Origin: Ruegeria_C sp040830705
GTDB lineage: Bacteria; Pseudomonadota; Alphaproteobacteria; Rhodobacterales; Rhodobacteraceae
NCBI GenBank assembly: GCA_040830705.1
Contig: JBFOME010000002.1
Coordinates: 62,001-126,000, forward strand
DNA length: 64,000 bases
Direction of reading: 5' to 3'
Part shown: piece by piece, positions 1 through 7,831 of the stretch
How positions within the stretch are numbered: the first letter of the stretch is position 1
Layout of the letters: every line of letters begins with the position of its first letter
Made by a program: the position numbers and the translations under genes
The notes under the pieces: model-generated
Told to the model about the DNA's origin: nothing
The model's database searches: none
What the model saw: only the letters and a program-made list of their open reading frames with translations

Positions 1-238
1 CGCGCTGGAACTAAGGGAATATGCCCTGGGTCATTACACGCTGACTTGCCAGCCGGGCCTGCCGGGCTACGCCGATGTTTTGACCGGTGTTTTGCGCGCG
101 ATGGCGGATGATTACGGTGCCTTGGCGATTCTCGATCATAAGGGGGCAACCGGGAACGCCGAGATTATCGAGATCACGTTGATCGAAAGCTCGTTTGCCG
201 AGGGGCGCAGTTTCGAGTTGGGGGCGCGCGCGGGATGA
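1..238 (+). CDS. Probable H-NOX (heme NO-binding) protein, 3' part
   Basis: An open frame enters the window at its left edge and ends at the TGA at 236-238; the start lies outside. The visible residues include REYALGHYTLTCQPGLPGYA and end ESSFAEGRSFELGARAG. The alternating strand pattern fits the C-terminal part of a heme NO/oxygen-binding (H-NOX) domain, but the heme-ligand region is not visible. The stop overlaps the ATG of the next gene (ATGA), and that gene carries an H-NOX-associated (HNOBA) domain with a GGDEF domain. This pairing is typical of NO-responsive c-di-GMP control. The H-NOX identity rests mainly on this context. Confidence 0.6.
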   Translation, partial: ALELREYALGHYTLTCQPGLPGYADVLTGVLRAMADDYGALAILDHKGATGNAEIIEITLIESSFAEGRSFELGARAG

Positions 239-1254
239 CCGAGGACGAACTTGCGGAACTGCTGGGGCGGCTTTGCCCGATGCATCTGATGCTGAACGCC
301 ACCGGGCATGTGATCGAGGCAGGTGCAACCATGCGCAAGCTGTGCCCGGTTCACGACTTGTTGGGCGCACGGTTTCTGGATCTGTTCGAGGTCTTGCGCC
401 CGCGCCATGTCATGTCGATGGAGGATCTGGTGGCGGTACCTGAGGGGCGGCTGCACCTGCGGTTCCGCGGCGGTCCACAGACGACACTGAAGGGCAGTCT
501 TGCGCCACTGGGTGATCGGGCAGTGGTGAATTTGTCCTTTGGCATCTCGCTCTTGGATGCAGTGCGAGATTACGGACTCAGCGCCGCCGATTTCGCGCAT
601 ACCGATCTGGCGATCGAACTGCTCTACCTGGTTGAGGCGAAATCAGCCGCGATGGAGGCGTCGCGCAATCTCAACGCGCGGCTTCAAGGGGCGAAGATTG
701 CGGCGGAAGAGCAGGCGTTCACTGACACGCTCACCGGGTTAAAGAACCGCCGCGCACTGGACCTGATCCTGCACCGCTATCTGGGGGCGAGGGTACCGTT
801 TGCGCTGATGCATGTGGATCTGGACTATTTCAAGTCCGTGAATGACACGCTGGGCCATGCCGCTGGCGATCACGTGCTGCAGGAGGTGGCGCGCGTCATG
901 GTGGATGTGACGCGCAGCGACGATACGGTGGCGCGCGTCGGCGGCGATGAGTTCGTGATCGTCTTTCCCAAGCTGCGCGACCGGAAACAGCTGGACACGA
1001 TCGCGAAACGGCTGATTGAGCGTCTGGAAATTCCCATCACCTATAATGGCGACGATTGCCGTATCTCTGGCAGTATGGGGACCGTGCTGTCCGATCAACT
1101 TTCAGATGTCGAAGCGGGCGATCTGCTGCATGCGGCCGACCTTGCGCTTTATGCGGCCAAACATGGCGGGCGTGCCGGGCACCGTTTCTTTGATCCGTCT
1201 ATGACAGCACCGCGCGCGACCGGAGCACCGGAGGCCAGCGGTCGCATCAACTGA
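235..1254 (+). CDS. HNOBA-GGDEF diguanylate cyclase
   Basis: This 339-residue cytosolic protein probably makes c-di-GMP from GTP under control of the H-NOX protein encoded just upstream. Residues 1-110 resemble the HNOBA (H-NOX-associated, PAS-like) domain, with LCPMHLMLN and FLDLFEVLRPRH. A short helical linker (about 125-165) leads to the GGDEF domain, which starts at TDTLTGLKNRR. The active-site loop GGDEF is intact at residues 236-240. An RSDD sequence at 227-230 stands five residues before it, which matches the product-inhibition (RxxD) I-site. No transmembrane segment is visible. The start overlaps the upstream stop by 4 bases, so the two genes are translationally coupled. Confidence 0.9.
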   Translation: MTEDELAELLGRLCPMHLMLNATGHVIEAGATMRKLCPVHDLLGARFLDLFEVLRPRHVMSMEDLVAVPEGRLHLRFRGGPQTTLKGSLAPLGDRAVVNLSFGISLLDAVRDYGLSAADFAHTDLAIELLYLVEAKSAAMEASRNLNARLQGAKIAAEEQAFTDTLTGLKNRRALDLILHRYLGARVPFALMHVDLDYFKSVNDTLGHAAGDHVLQEVARVMVDVTRSDDTVARVGGDEFVIVFPKLRDRKQLDTIAKRLIERLEIPITYNGDDCRISGSMGTVLSDQLSDVEAGDLLHAADLALYAAKHGGRAGHRFFDPSMTAPRATGAPEASGRIN

Positions 1255-1266
1255 CCGTGCGTTAAA

Positions 1267-1284
1267 CCGCCGTCAGACCGGCGG
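1267..1284 (+). terminator. Weak hairpin after the GGDEF gene
   Basis: CCGCCG (1267-1272) pairs with CGGCGG (1279-1284) around a 6-base loop, 12 bases after the stop codon. Only a weak T-containing tail (AATCTT) follows, so termination would be partial at best. It separates the H-NOX/GGDEF pair from the Srf-type operon. Confidence 0.3.
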
Positions 1285-1410
1285 AATCTTACGAACCCGA
1301 ACGCCCATGCAAAGACGGGGGCTTGCGGCCCGCAAAGCCCGCGTCCTACACTCGCCGAAAGTGGATAGGAGGCGCGCCGGATCTCTCCAAGGACGGTCGC
1401 CCGGGTGATT

Positions 1411-2118
1411 ATGCGGTTTCTTGTTGCGGCTTTCGCATTTGTGCTTGTCGCCCTGATCGGTGCCTCTGCCAGTTTGCTTCTGCAATCCTGTGGTGTGCGC
1501 CTGCCTTTCACCGGCCATGTCATCTCGTTTTGCGAGGATCCAGAGGCCGAGCGTCTGCGCGCCGATCTGGCCGAGAGCGATGTCATCACCAGCGACCTGA
1601 TCGCGCGGGTGAACCGGTTGGAGAGTGAGTTGGCGCTTTATCATTGCAAAGCCGATCCGCCCCCGCCGCCACCTCCACCTCCGCCGCCCCCACCGCCGCC
1701 GCCGCCGGAGCCCGAAACGCCCAGTGGTCTGGACCCGGATGCGTTCGACGATGACGATATCTCGGTGATGGAAGGGTGTTGGGAGCTGTCCTCGGACTAT
1801 GCCGTGCGCGAAATTAATACTGGCAAGATCGAACGGTTCCGCTACTGGCGCATTTGTTTCGACCGTAACGGCAATGGCACGCAGGTGATGCGTTCGACTG
1901 GCGGCATTCGCTGCGAGGGGCGCCTGTCAGGACGGTTGCCAGGCAATGGCCGCCTGACCATGCGCGAACCGGGCAACCTGCAATGCGACAATGGTTCGTC
2001 CATTTTCCGACGCGACATCAATTGTAGCCTCGACAATCGCGGCAACGCCAATTGCGACACCTATCAACCGGAAACCAACGGCCGTAGTTCTGCGACACTG
2101 CGGCGGGCGCGGAGGTAA
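1411..2118 (+). CDS. Membrane-anchored polyproline protein of the Srf locus
   Basis: I do not recognise the family. The 235-residue product starts with a hydrophobic segment (MRFLVAAFAFVLVALIGASA). A short periplasmic coiled coil bounded by cysteines follows (RVNRLESELALYHC), then 17 consecutive prolines at residues 83-99, an acidic stretch and a C-terminal domain of about 120 residues rich in Cys, Gly and Asn. The C-terminal part looks like a small secreted beta domain with disulfides. A GTG at 1405 is an alternative start. It is the first gene of the ten-gene cluster and is followed after 4 bases by the protease gene. The TM-proximal coiled coil resembles those in the next two proteins. The proline run would be expected to need EF-P for translation. 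Confidence 0.75.
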   Translation: MRFLVAAFAFVLVALIGASASLLLQSCGVRLPFTGHVISFCEDPEAERLRADLAESDVITSDLIARVNRLESELALYHCKADPPPPPPPPPPPPPPPPPEPETPSGLDPDAFDDDDISVMEGCWELSSDYAVREINTGKIERFRYWRICFDRNGNGTQVMRSTGGIRCEGRLSGRLPGNGRLTMREPGNLQCDNGSSIFRRDINCSLDNRGNANCDTYQPETNGRSSATLRRARR

Positions 2119-2122
2119 CCTA

Positions 2123-3799
2123 ATGGCTAATCAGTTCCTGTCCAAGATCCGCGTGACCCCGGAAGATTTCGTGCGGGCGGGCGAAGTGCCAGTGCTGGAG
2201 CGTCACGCCGAATTGCTGGCACTTCTGTCGGAACGCGCCGGACCCGAAGTGGCCGGGCTGTTTGCCGAGCCGCTGATCAGCCGCGGCAATGACGAGGCCG
2301 CCCCAACCGTGGCCTGGTATGCCGATGCCACCGGTGAGGCGCAGCCGCTCAGCCGGTTGAGCCCCGCCGAACAGGATCGAATTTCCGCCTATCTGTCGGA
2401 CCATCTGCGCCCGCTTAGGGCGATGGCCGAAGATCCGGCGCAAGGCGATCTGGCTTGGGGCGCGCTGACCACCTACGGGGCCGATGATGTGATGGTGACG
2501 AATGGCCGTCCGGTCATCGTGAACTGGGGCTTGATGCCCGACGCGCGCGGTGCCAATGCGGCAACGCGGCCCGCGCATTTCGAAGCGACGCTGGGGCGAT
2601 TCATGCGCCTGCCTACGGCTGCTGCCAAACCCTCTGCCGCGCCGCAAGTTGCGGCGGCACCGGTTGCGCCAGCGGTGACAGCCGCCGCCGAGCCCGAGCC
2701 TCGCAGCCGGTTGTCACCGCTGGCCTGGGTCCCGCTGTTGGTGCTGTTGCTGATTGCTGCGGCGGTGCTGTTCTGGTTGCTGCAACCGGGGACGCGGCTG
2801 CTGCCGAAAGAACCACCGCGGATCACCGAAGCCGGGACGCTCGATGCCCAAAATGCGCTGAACGCCAGCCTGCGGGAACGCATCGCCTCGCTCGAAACAG
2901 CGCTGGACGGGGCAGTGTGTCGGGCCGATGGCGTGTTGATCCTGCCCGACGGAATGACGCCCGAGGGCCTGTTGCCGCCTGCTGAGGGCACCGCGTTCCC
3001 CGAGCAGGCCGGGGCCGCGCCCGATTCGCTGCTGCCCAACAAGGCGGATCGCGTCCTGGTGCCGAATCCCGATGCGCCTGATCAACCCGAAGACCTCGTC
3101 ACCCATCTCGATAACCGTACGGTTCTGGTGCTGGCCGAGGGGCCCTCCGGCGTTGCAGCCGGGTCGGGGTTCTCCATCGGAAACGGACATATCCTGACCA
3201 ACCAACACGTCATCGACCTTGGCGCGGACACCCGCGTCGTGGTGATCGGCAAGGCGCTGCCAGAGCCCTTGGCGGCGACAGTGGTCAAGGCCTCGGGTCC
3301 GCTGGCCGAGACCGGGGACGATTTCGCCCTGTTGCAGGTCGAGACAGGCGATCTGCCGGGCTTCACCCTGCATCAACCGCCTGCCTCGCTGCGTCTGAAC
3401 AATGTGATTGCGGCAGGGTTTCCGGGCGATGTGCTTGAACTGGACCTCGACTTTGCCGGTCTGATGCGCGGCGAGCCGGGGGCGGTTCCCGCGCTGACGG
3501 TGACGGACGGGATCGTCAACACCGAACAGAAGCTTGGCCCCGACACCAATGTCCTGATGCATTCCGCGCCGCTCAGCACCGGCAACTCCGGCGGGCCCTT
3601 GGTGGATATGTGCGGTCGGGTCGTGGGGATCAACAGTTTCGTGCGCAAGGGGCCGTTACAGAACCGCAGTTATGCGCTCGCGATGCCGGATGTGCTGGAA
3701 TTCCTGCAGGGGACTCCCGCTCAGCCGGTCCTGACCGAGGAGGCCTGCGCCCCGCAGGTTCGCCCGCAAGTCGCCCAATCGGTCCCGGCAGAGGAGTGA
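2123..3799 (+). CDS. SrfA-like domain + TM + trypsin-like serine protease
   Basis: This is a 558-residue bitopic protein. The start is the ATG at 2123, preceded by GGAGG at 2111; the frame is open further upstream but without support. Residues 1-165 form a cytosolic domain homologous to the N-terminus of the next protein (FAEPL..., LSPAEQDRI, NGRPVIVNWG). A Pro/Ala-rich linker and a TM segment follow (about 198-220, LAWVPLLVLLLIAAAVLFWL), then a short coiled coil and a DegP/trypsin-like protease domain facing the periplasm. The catalytic residues are visible: His362 (LTNQHV), Asp400 (DDFALLQV) and Ser489 (GNSGGPLVD). There is no PDZ domain. The position in the operon suggests proteolysis coupled to the SrfB/SrfC machinery; that role is inferred. 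Confidence 0.88.
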   Translation: MANQFLSKIRVTPEDFVRAGEVPVLERHAELLALLSERAGPEVAGLFAEPLISRGNDEAAPTVAWYADATGEAQPLSRLSPAEQDRISAYLSDHLRPLRAMAEDPAQGDLAWGALTTYGADDVMVTNGRPVIVNWGLMPDARGANAATRPAHFEATLGRFMRLPTAAAKPSAAPQVAAAPVAPAVTAAAEPEPRSRLSPLAWVPLLVLLLIAAAVLFWLLQPGTRLLPKEPPRITEAGTLDAQNALNASLRERIASLETALDGAVCRADGVLILPDGMTPEGLLPPAEGTAFPEQAGAAPDSLLPNKADRVLVPNPDAPDQPEDLVTHLDNRTVLVLAEGPSGVAAGSGFSIGNGHILTNQHVIDLGADTRVVVIGKALPEPLAATVVKASGPLAETGDDFALLQVETGDLPGFTLHQPPASLRLNNVIAAGFPGDVLELDLDFAGLMRGEPGAVPALTVTDGIVNTEQKLGPDTNVLMHSAPLSTGNSGGPLVDMCGRVVGINSFVRKGPLQNRSYALAMPDVLEFLQGTPAQPVLTEEACAPQVRPQVAQSVPAEE

Positions 3800-3805
3800 T
3801 GTCGG

Positions 3806-4726
3806 GTGTTTGAGGCGCTGCTCACAACCACCACCTCGGAAGGGTTGCAACCGCTGGGCACGGCGGCGCAACGCTCCTACGAGTTGGTAACCGGTGCGCT
3901 GCGGCAGCGGTTAGGGGAGGAGTATGCCAATCTTCTTGCCGAACCGGTCAGCACGCCCCACGGGGACCGTATCGACTGGCACGCGCCGATAGCAGGGCGG
4001 CCGATGCGTCTGTCTGATCTCGCGCCCGAGGAACAGGACGCACTCAAGGCGCGGCTGGGCGAGAAGATTGCCGCTATTCTGGCCGAGGCGGAAAAATTGA
4101 ACGCTGGGCCGGGACCGGATGATCACCGTCTGGGCGAGGCGTTGCGCAACGCGGTTGAGATTCCGTCCGAGGATATGATCCACGTGATCCGCACCGCTGA
4201 CGGTGATCACCCGGTGCTGGTGCATTGGGCCTGGGTCAGTGGCGAGCGCATGGCGGTGCGCGGCGTGCTGACCAAGATGGTGCCGCGCGCGCAGCCGCTG
4301 AGTGCGGTGCAATCCGGCCCGGCAGCCAGCGTCTGGACCAGCCCGGTCTGGTGGTGGCTGATCCTGCTCGGTTGGTTGCTGCTGGCGGCGCTACTGGGCT
4401 TGATCCTATATCTGATGATCCACCCCTGCGGGTTGAGCCCGTTTGGGCCTGACCACTGCCATGAAGAAACGGCGGAACTGTCGGCGGCTTATTCGGAATA
4501 TCAGGTTTTGAATGACCGCGTCGCGCGTCTGCAACATGAGATCGCGCTGACGGATCGCGCCTGCAAGCCGGTGGTGCCGATTGCCCCGGCCGAGGCCGCG
4601 CCGTTGGAGCCAGTCGCACCGAAACCTGAAAAAGAGGGCGGGTTGTTGCCCGATCTCATCCAGAAAATCAAGCGCTTGGCAGGGCTGGAGGATGCGTCCT
4701 ACACTGTGCCCCAAGCGCCGAACTGA
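3806..4726 (+). CDS. srfA: SrfA-like single-pass membrane protein
   Basis: The 306-residue protein has a cytosolic domain (1-165), one TM segment (about 180-204) and a short periplasmic part with a coiled coil between cysteines (RVARLQHEIALTDRAC). Two motifs match my recollection of enterobacterial SrfA: GDRIDWHAPIAGRP and HPVLVHWAWV. The same domain forms the N-terminus of the preceding protease. The GTG start at 3806 is chosen because GAGGAG (3791-3796) is well spaced and only 6 bases separate it from the upstream stop. In Salmonella, srfA lies with srfB and srfC and was reported as SsrB-regulated; no biochemical function is known to me. The symbol is tentative. Confidence 0.7.
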   Translation: MFEALLTTTTSEGLQPLGTAAQRSYELVTGALRQRLGEEYANLLAEPVSTPHGDRIDWHAPIAGRPMRLSDLAPEEQDALKARLGEKIAAILAEAEKLNAGPGPDDHRLGEALRNAVEIPSEDMIHVIRTADGDHPVLVHWAWVSGERMAVRGVLTKMVPRAQPLSAVQSGPAASVWTSPVWWWLILLGWLLLAALLGLILYLMIHPCGLSPFGPDHCHEETAELSAAYSEYQVLNDRVARLQHEIALTDRACKPVVPIAPAEAAPLEPVAPKPEKEGGLLPDLIQKIKRLAGLEDASYTVPQAPN

Positions 4727-4747
4727 GGCCCGAATTGAGAGACGTGA

Positions 4748-7700
4748 ATGCAAAGCAGTGAACATCTGGCCCGGTTGGCTGATTGGCGCGACGAGGTGAC
4801 GCTTGTGCCCTATTCGGGCGTGCAGATCCTCGATTTCGGGTTCCGTCTGGACCAGATCGAAGTCAAGAACGCCCGCTTCATCGAACGGCAGGTTGGTGGC
4901 GATGACGCCAATGAAGAATGGGCGCTGATGCCGCTTACCGGCGACGCCGAGACCGATGAGGCGATCGAGGATGCCGCGCGCGACGATGACGACCCCTATT
5001 CGGTGCGCCCGGTTGCCGCGCTGGAGCCGTTTCTGTCGAAATGGGTGCCGGTGCCGGTGCTGCGGATCAAGACGGATCGCGGCCCCGGTGGCGAAGAACG
5101 TTTTGATCCCGGCCCCTCGACCTGGGCGCGGATGCGTGTGGTGGAACTGGACAACCCAGAGGGCGAGGATGGCAACACCCATCGTGTGCAACTGGCCATC
5201 GACACCGCGTTGATCGAGGCCGCGCAGGCGGACCGCTACCTGGCGCCCGAGCGCGCGGATGCCGAGAAATCGCGAGAGTTCCGCTTTGTGTCCGACCCCG
5301 CGCATATGGATTGGTTCCTGCGCCGGCTGGACAGCGACGGCGACGGGCAGGCGCTCGATCTGCAGAAATGGGTGTCTGACTGGCTGGAGGAGACCTTCAT
5401 CGCCTTCAAACGCGCGGAACGGCCCGGCAGGCGGATCACTTCTGACACGCTGCCGCACAAGTTCGAGCATTGGGCGCGGTATCTGGCCTATCTGCGGCTG
5501 GTCAATCACGCGGTTTCTGTGCCGCGGCTGCGGCTGGCCAATACGGTTTCGCAGCGCGACGGGCTGACGCCGGTGGATGTCGAACTGGTGCTGGATGTGG
5601 GCAATTCGCGCACTTGCGGCATTCTAATCGAACGGTTCCCGGGTGAGACGCGGCTGGATCTGGCGCGGTCCTACCCGCTTGAAATCCGCGATCTGTCCCA
5701 GCCAGAACGGACCTATTCGGGCCTCTTCGAAAGCCGGGTGGAATTTTCCGAATTCCGCATGGGCGATGAGCGCTTCGCCAGCCGGTCCGGGCGGCGCAAC
5801 GCGTTCATCTGGCCCAGCTTCGTGCGCACTGGGCCTGAGGCGTTGAGGCTGGTGGCGGGCGAAGAGGGGACGGAAACCGCCTCTGGGCTCTCCAGCCCGA
5901 AGCGGTATCTCTGGGATGACACGCCATTGCAGCAGGACTGGCGGTTCCATCACCACTCCGATCCCAACAACCTGCCGAAATCACTACGCGCGGGGATGCG
6001 GTTCCTGAATGAAAACGGCGATGTGCTGGAACAGATCGCCGCTGACGAAAAGGCGCGCCTGCGCCCGCGCGGTAAATCACAGACCAACCCGGCGATCAGG
6101 CCCCGGTTTGCGCGCGCCTCGCTTTTCGGGTTTATGCTGGCCGAGATCATCGCCCATGCGCTGATCCAGGTGAACGCGCCTGCCAGCCGGGCGCGGCGCG
6201 CACAATCGGAACTGCCGCGCCGCCTTGACCGGATCATCCTGACACTGCCCACCGCGACCACCGCGCAGGAACAGGCGATCATCCGGTCCAAGGCCAAGGG
6301 CGCGCTGTCGCTGGTGTGGTCACTGATGGGGCTGAGTTCGGGAGAAAGCGCGATCTCGCAGCCGCCCGAACTGATCGTTGAATGGGATGAGGCGAGTTGC
6401 ACCCAGCTTGTCTATCTCTATTCCGAGCTCACCCAGAAATTCGATGGCCGGATCGACCGGTTTCTTGAACTCAAGGGCCGTCCGCGCGCACGCGCCGAGG
6501 GCGACGACCCGATGCCGTCTTTACGCCTGGCTTCGATCGACATTGGCGGCGGCACCACTGACCTGATGGTTACCACCTATTGGGGCGAGGCGGGCCGCGT
6601 CCTGCATCCGCGCCAGACCTTCCGCGAAGGGTTTCGGGTGGCCGGTGACGAGTTGCTGCAACGCATTATCGCCTCGATCATTCTGCCGGGCCTGCAATCC
6701 GCCATCGAGGCGGGCGGCGGGCGTTATGCGGTCGAAAAGATCCGTGAGCTATTTGCGGGCGACACGGGCGGGCTCGATCAACAGAGCATTCAGAAGCGGC
6801 GTCAATTTGCACTGCGGGTGCTGATGCCGCTGGCTGTGGCCATTCTTGAAGCCTGCGAGACCGCCGATGAATTCGCGCCCCTCGATCTGGCGGTGGCCGA
6901 TGTGCTGCCTTTGGCTGATGGCGGCGAGGCGAGCCTGCCGGATGTGCTGACCGACTATATCGAACTTCCTGCCCGTGCATTGGGGGCGGAGGATTTTCAC
7001 ATGCGCGATGTCACGCTCTCATTCAGCCGCGACGAGGTGGATGCCATCGCCCGCGAGGTGCTGCAAAAGGCGCTGGGCAATATGGGCGAGGTGATCGCGC
7101 ATCTGGGCGTTGACGTGGTGCTGATCACCGGTAGGCCCTCACGCCTGCCAGCGGTGCGGGCGATCCTGCAGGAAATGATGGTGGTACCGCCGCATCGGCT
7201 GATCCCGATGCACAGTTACAAGACCGGCCGCTGGTACCCGTTCCGCGATCCGGTGACCCAGCGCATCGGCGATCCGAAATCCACCGTGGCGGTGGGCGGT
7301 ATGCTGATCGCGCTGAGCGAGGCGCGCATTCCTAACTTCAAAGTGATGACCGGGGCCTTCCGCATGCAATCTACCGCGCGTTATATCGGCGAGATGGATA
7401 CTTCGGGCCAGATCCTGACGGACCGCATTCTGTTTTCCGATGTCGATCTGGACGAGCGTAAGTCGGCCAGCGATCTGGAAGCCAGCGTGAAGATGTATAC
7501 GCCGATTCATCTGGGCGCGCGGCAATTGCCGTTGGAACGCTGGACCACCACACCGCTCTATCGGCTGGATTTTGCGACCCAATCGGCGCAGAGCCGGGCG
7601 CCCTTGAATGTCACATTTGAACGCACTGAATTCGACGGCGACAGCGATGTCGAAACTCCGGATACCGTGCTGCGCCGCGAAGCCATGCGCGAGGCGTTTT

Positions 7701-7822
7701 CCGTCACCGAGGTCGAGGATGCCGAAGGCGACAGCATGAAACCGGCCGAGGTGCAGTTGCGCCTGCATACGCTGGGGTTCGAGGATGAATATTGGATCGA
7801 TACCGGACTTTTCCGGCTGTAG
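4748..7822 (+). CDS. srfB: SrfB family actin/Hsp70-like ATPase
   Basis: The 1024-residue length is usual for SrfB (virulence factor SrfB family). The protein has hallmarks of the actin/Hsp70/ASKHA fold: a phosphate-1 motif LDVGNSRTCG at about 283, a phosphate-2 motif IDIGGGTTDL at about 598, and an adenosine-type motif LITGRPSRL at about 795. The first 260 residues are a family-specific domain. No TM segment or signal peptide is present, so it should act in the cytoplasm, perhaps as a nucleotide-driven chaperone-like or assembly factor for its membrane partners. It sits between srfA-like and srfC-like genes, 9 bases from srfC. ATPase activity is predicted from motifs only. Confidence 0.9.
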   Translation: MQSSEHLARLADWRDEVTLVPYSGVQILDFGFRLDQIEVKNARFIERQVGGDDANEEWALMPLTGDAETDEAIEDAARDDDDPYSVRPVAALEPFLSKWVPVPVLRIKTDRGPGGEERFDPGPSTWARMRVVELDNPEGEDGNTHRVQLAIDTALIEAAQADRYLAPERADAEKSREFRFVSDPAHMDWFLRRLDSDGDGQALDLQKWVSDWLEETFIAFKRAERPGRRITSDTLPHKFEHWARYLAYLRLVNHAVSVPRLRLANTVSQRDGLTPVDVELVLDVGNSRTCGILIERFPGETRLDLARSYPLEIRDLSQPERTYSGLFESRVEFSEFRMGDERFASRSGRRNAFIWPSFVRTGPEALRLVAGEEGTETASGLSSPKRYLWDDTPLQQDWRFHHHSDPNNLPKSLRAGMRFLNENGDVLEQIAADEKARLRPRGKSQTNPAIRPRFARASLFGFMLAEIIAHALIQVNAPASRARRAQSELPRRLDRIILTLPTATTAQEQAIIRSKAKGALSLVWSLMGLSSGESAISQPPELIVEWDEASCTQLVYLYSELTQKFDGRIDRFLELKGRPRARAEGDDPMPSLRLASIDIGGGTTDLMVTTYWGEAGRVLHPRQTFREGFRVAGDELLQRIIASIILPGLQSAIEAGGGRYAVEKIRELFAGDTGGLDQQSIQKRRQFALRVLMPLAVAILEACETADEFAPLDLAVADVLPLADGGEASLPDVLTDYIELPARALGAEDFHMRDVTLSFSRDEVDAIAREVLQKALGNMGEVIAHLGVDVVLITGRPSRLPAVRAILQEMMVVPPHRLIPMHSYKTGRWYPFRDPVTQRIGDPKSTVAVGGMLIALSEARIPNFKVMTGAFRMQSTARYIGEMDTSGQILTDRILFSDVDLDERKSASDLEASVKMYTPIHLGARQLPLERWTTTPLYRLDFATQSAQSRAPLNVTFERTEFDGDSDVETPDTVLRREAMREAFSVTEVEDAEGDSMKPAEVQLRLHTLGFEDEYWIDTGLFRL

Positions 7823-7831
7823 GTTGAGAAG

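Noticed and set aside
1657..1707. Proline-coding repeat as a CRISPR-like or VNTR array
   Set aside because: The codons are mixed (CCG, CCC, CCA, CCT), there are no spacers, and the tract is in frame within a gene.
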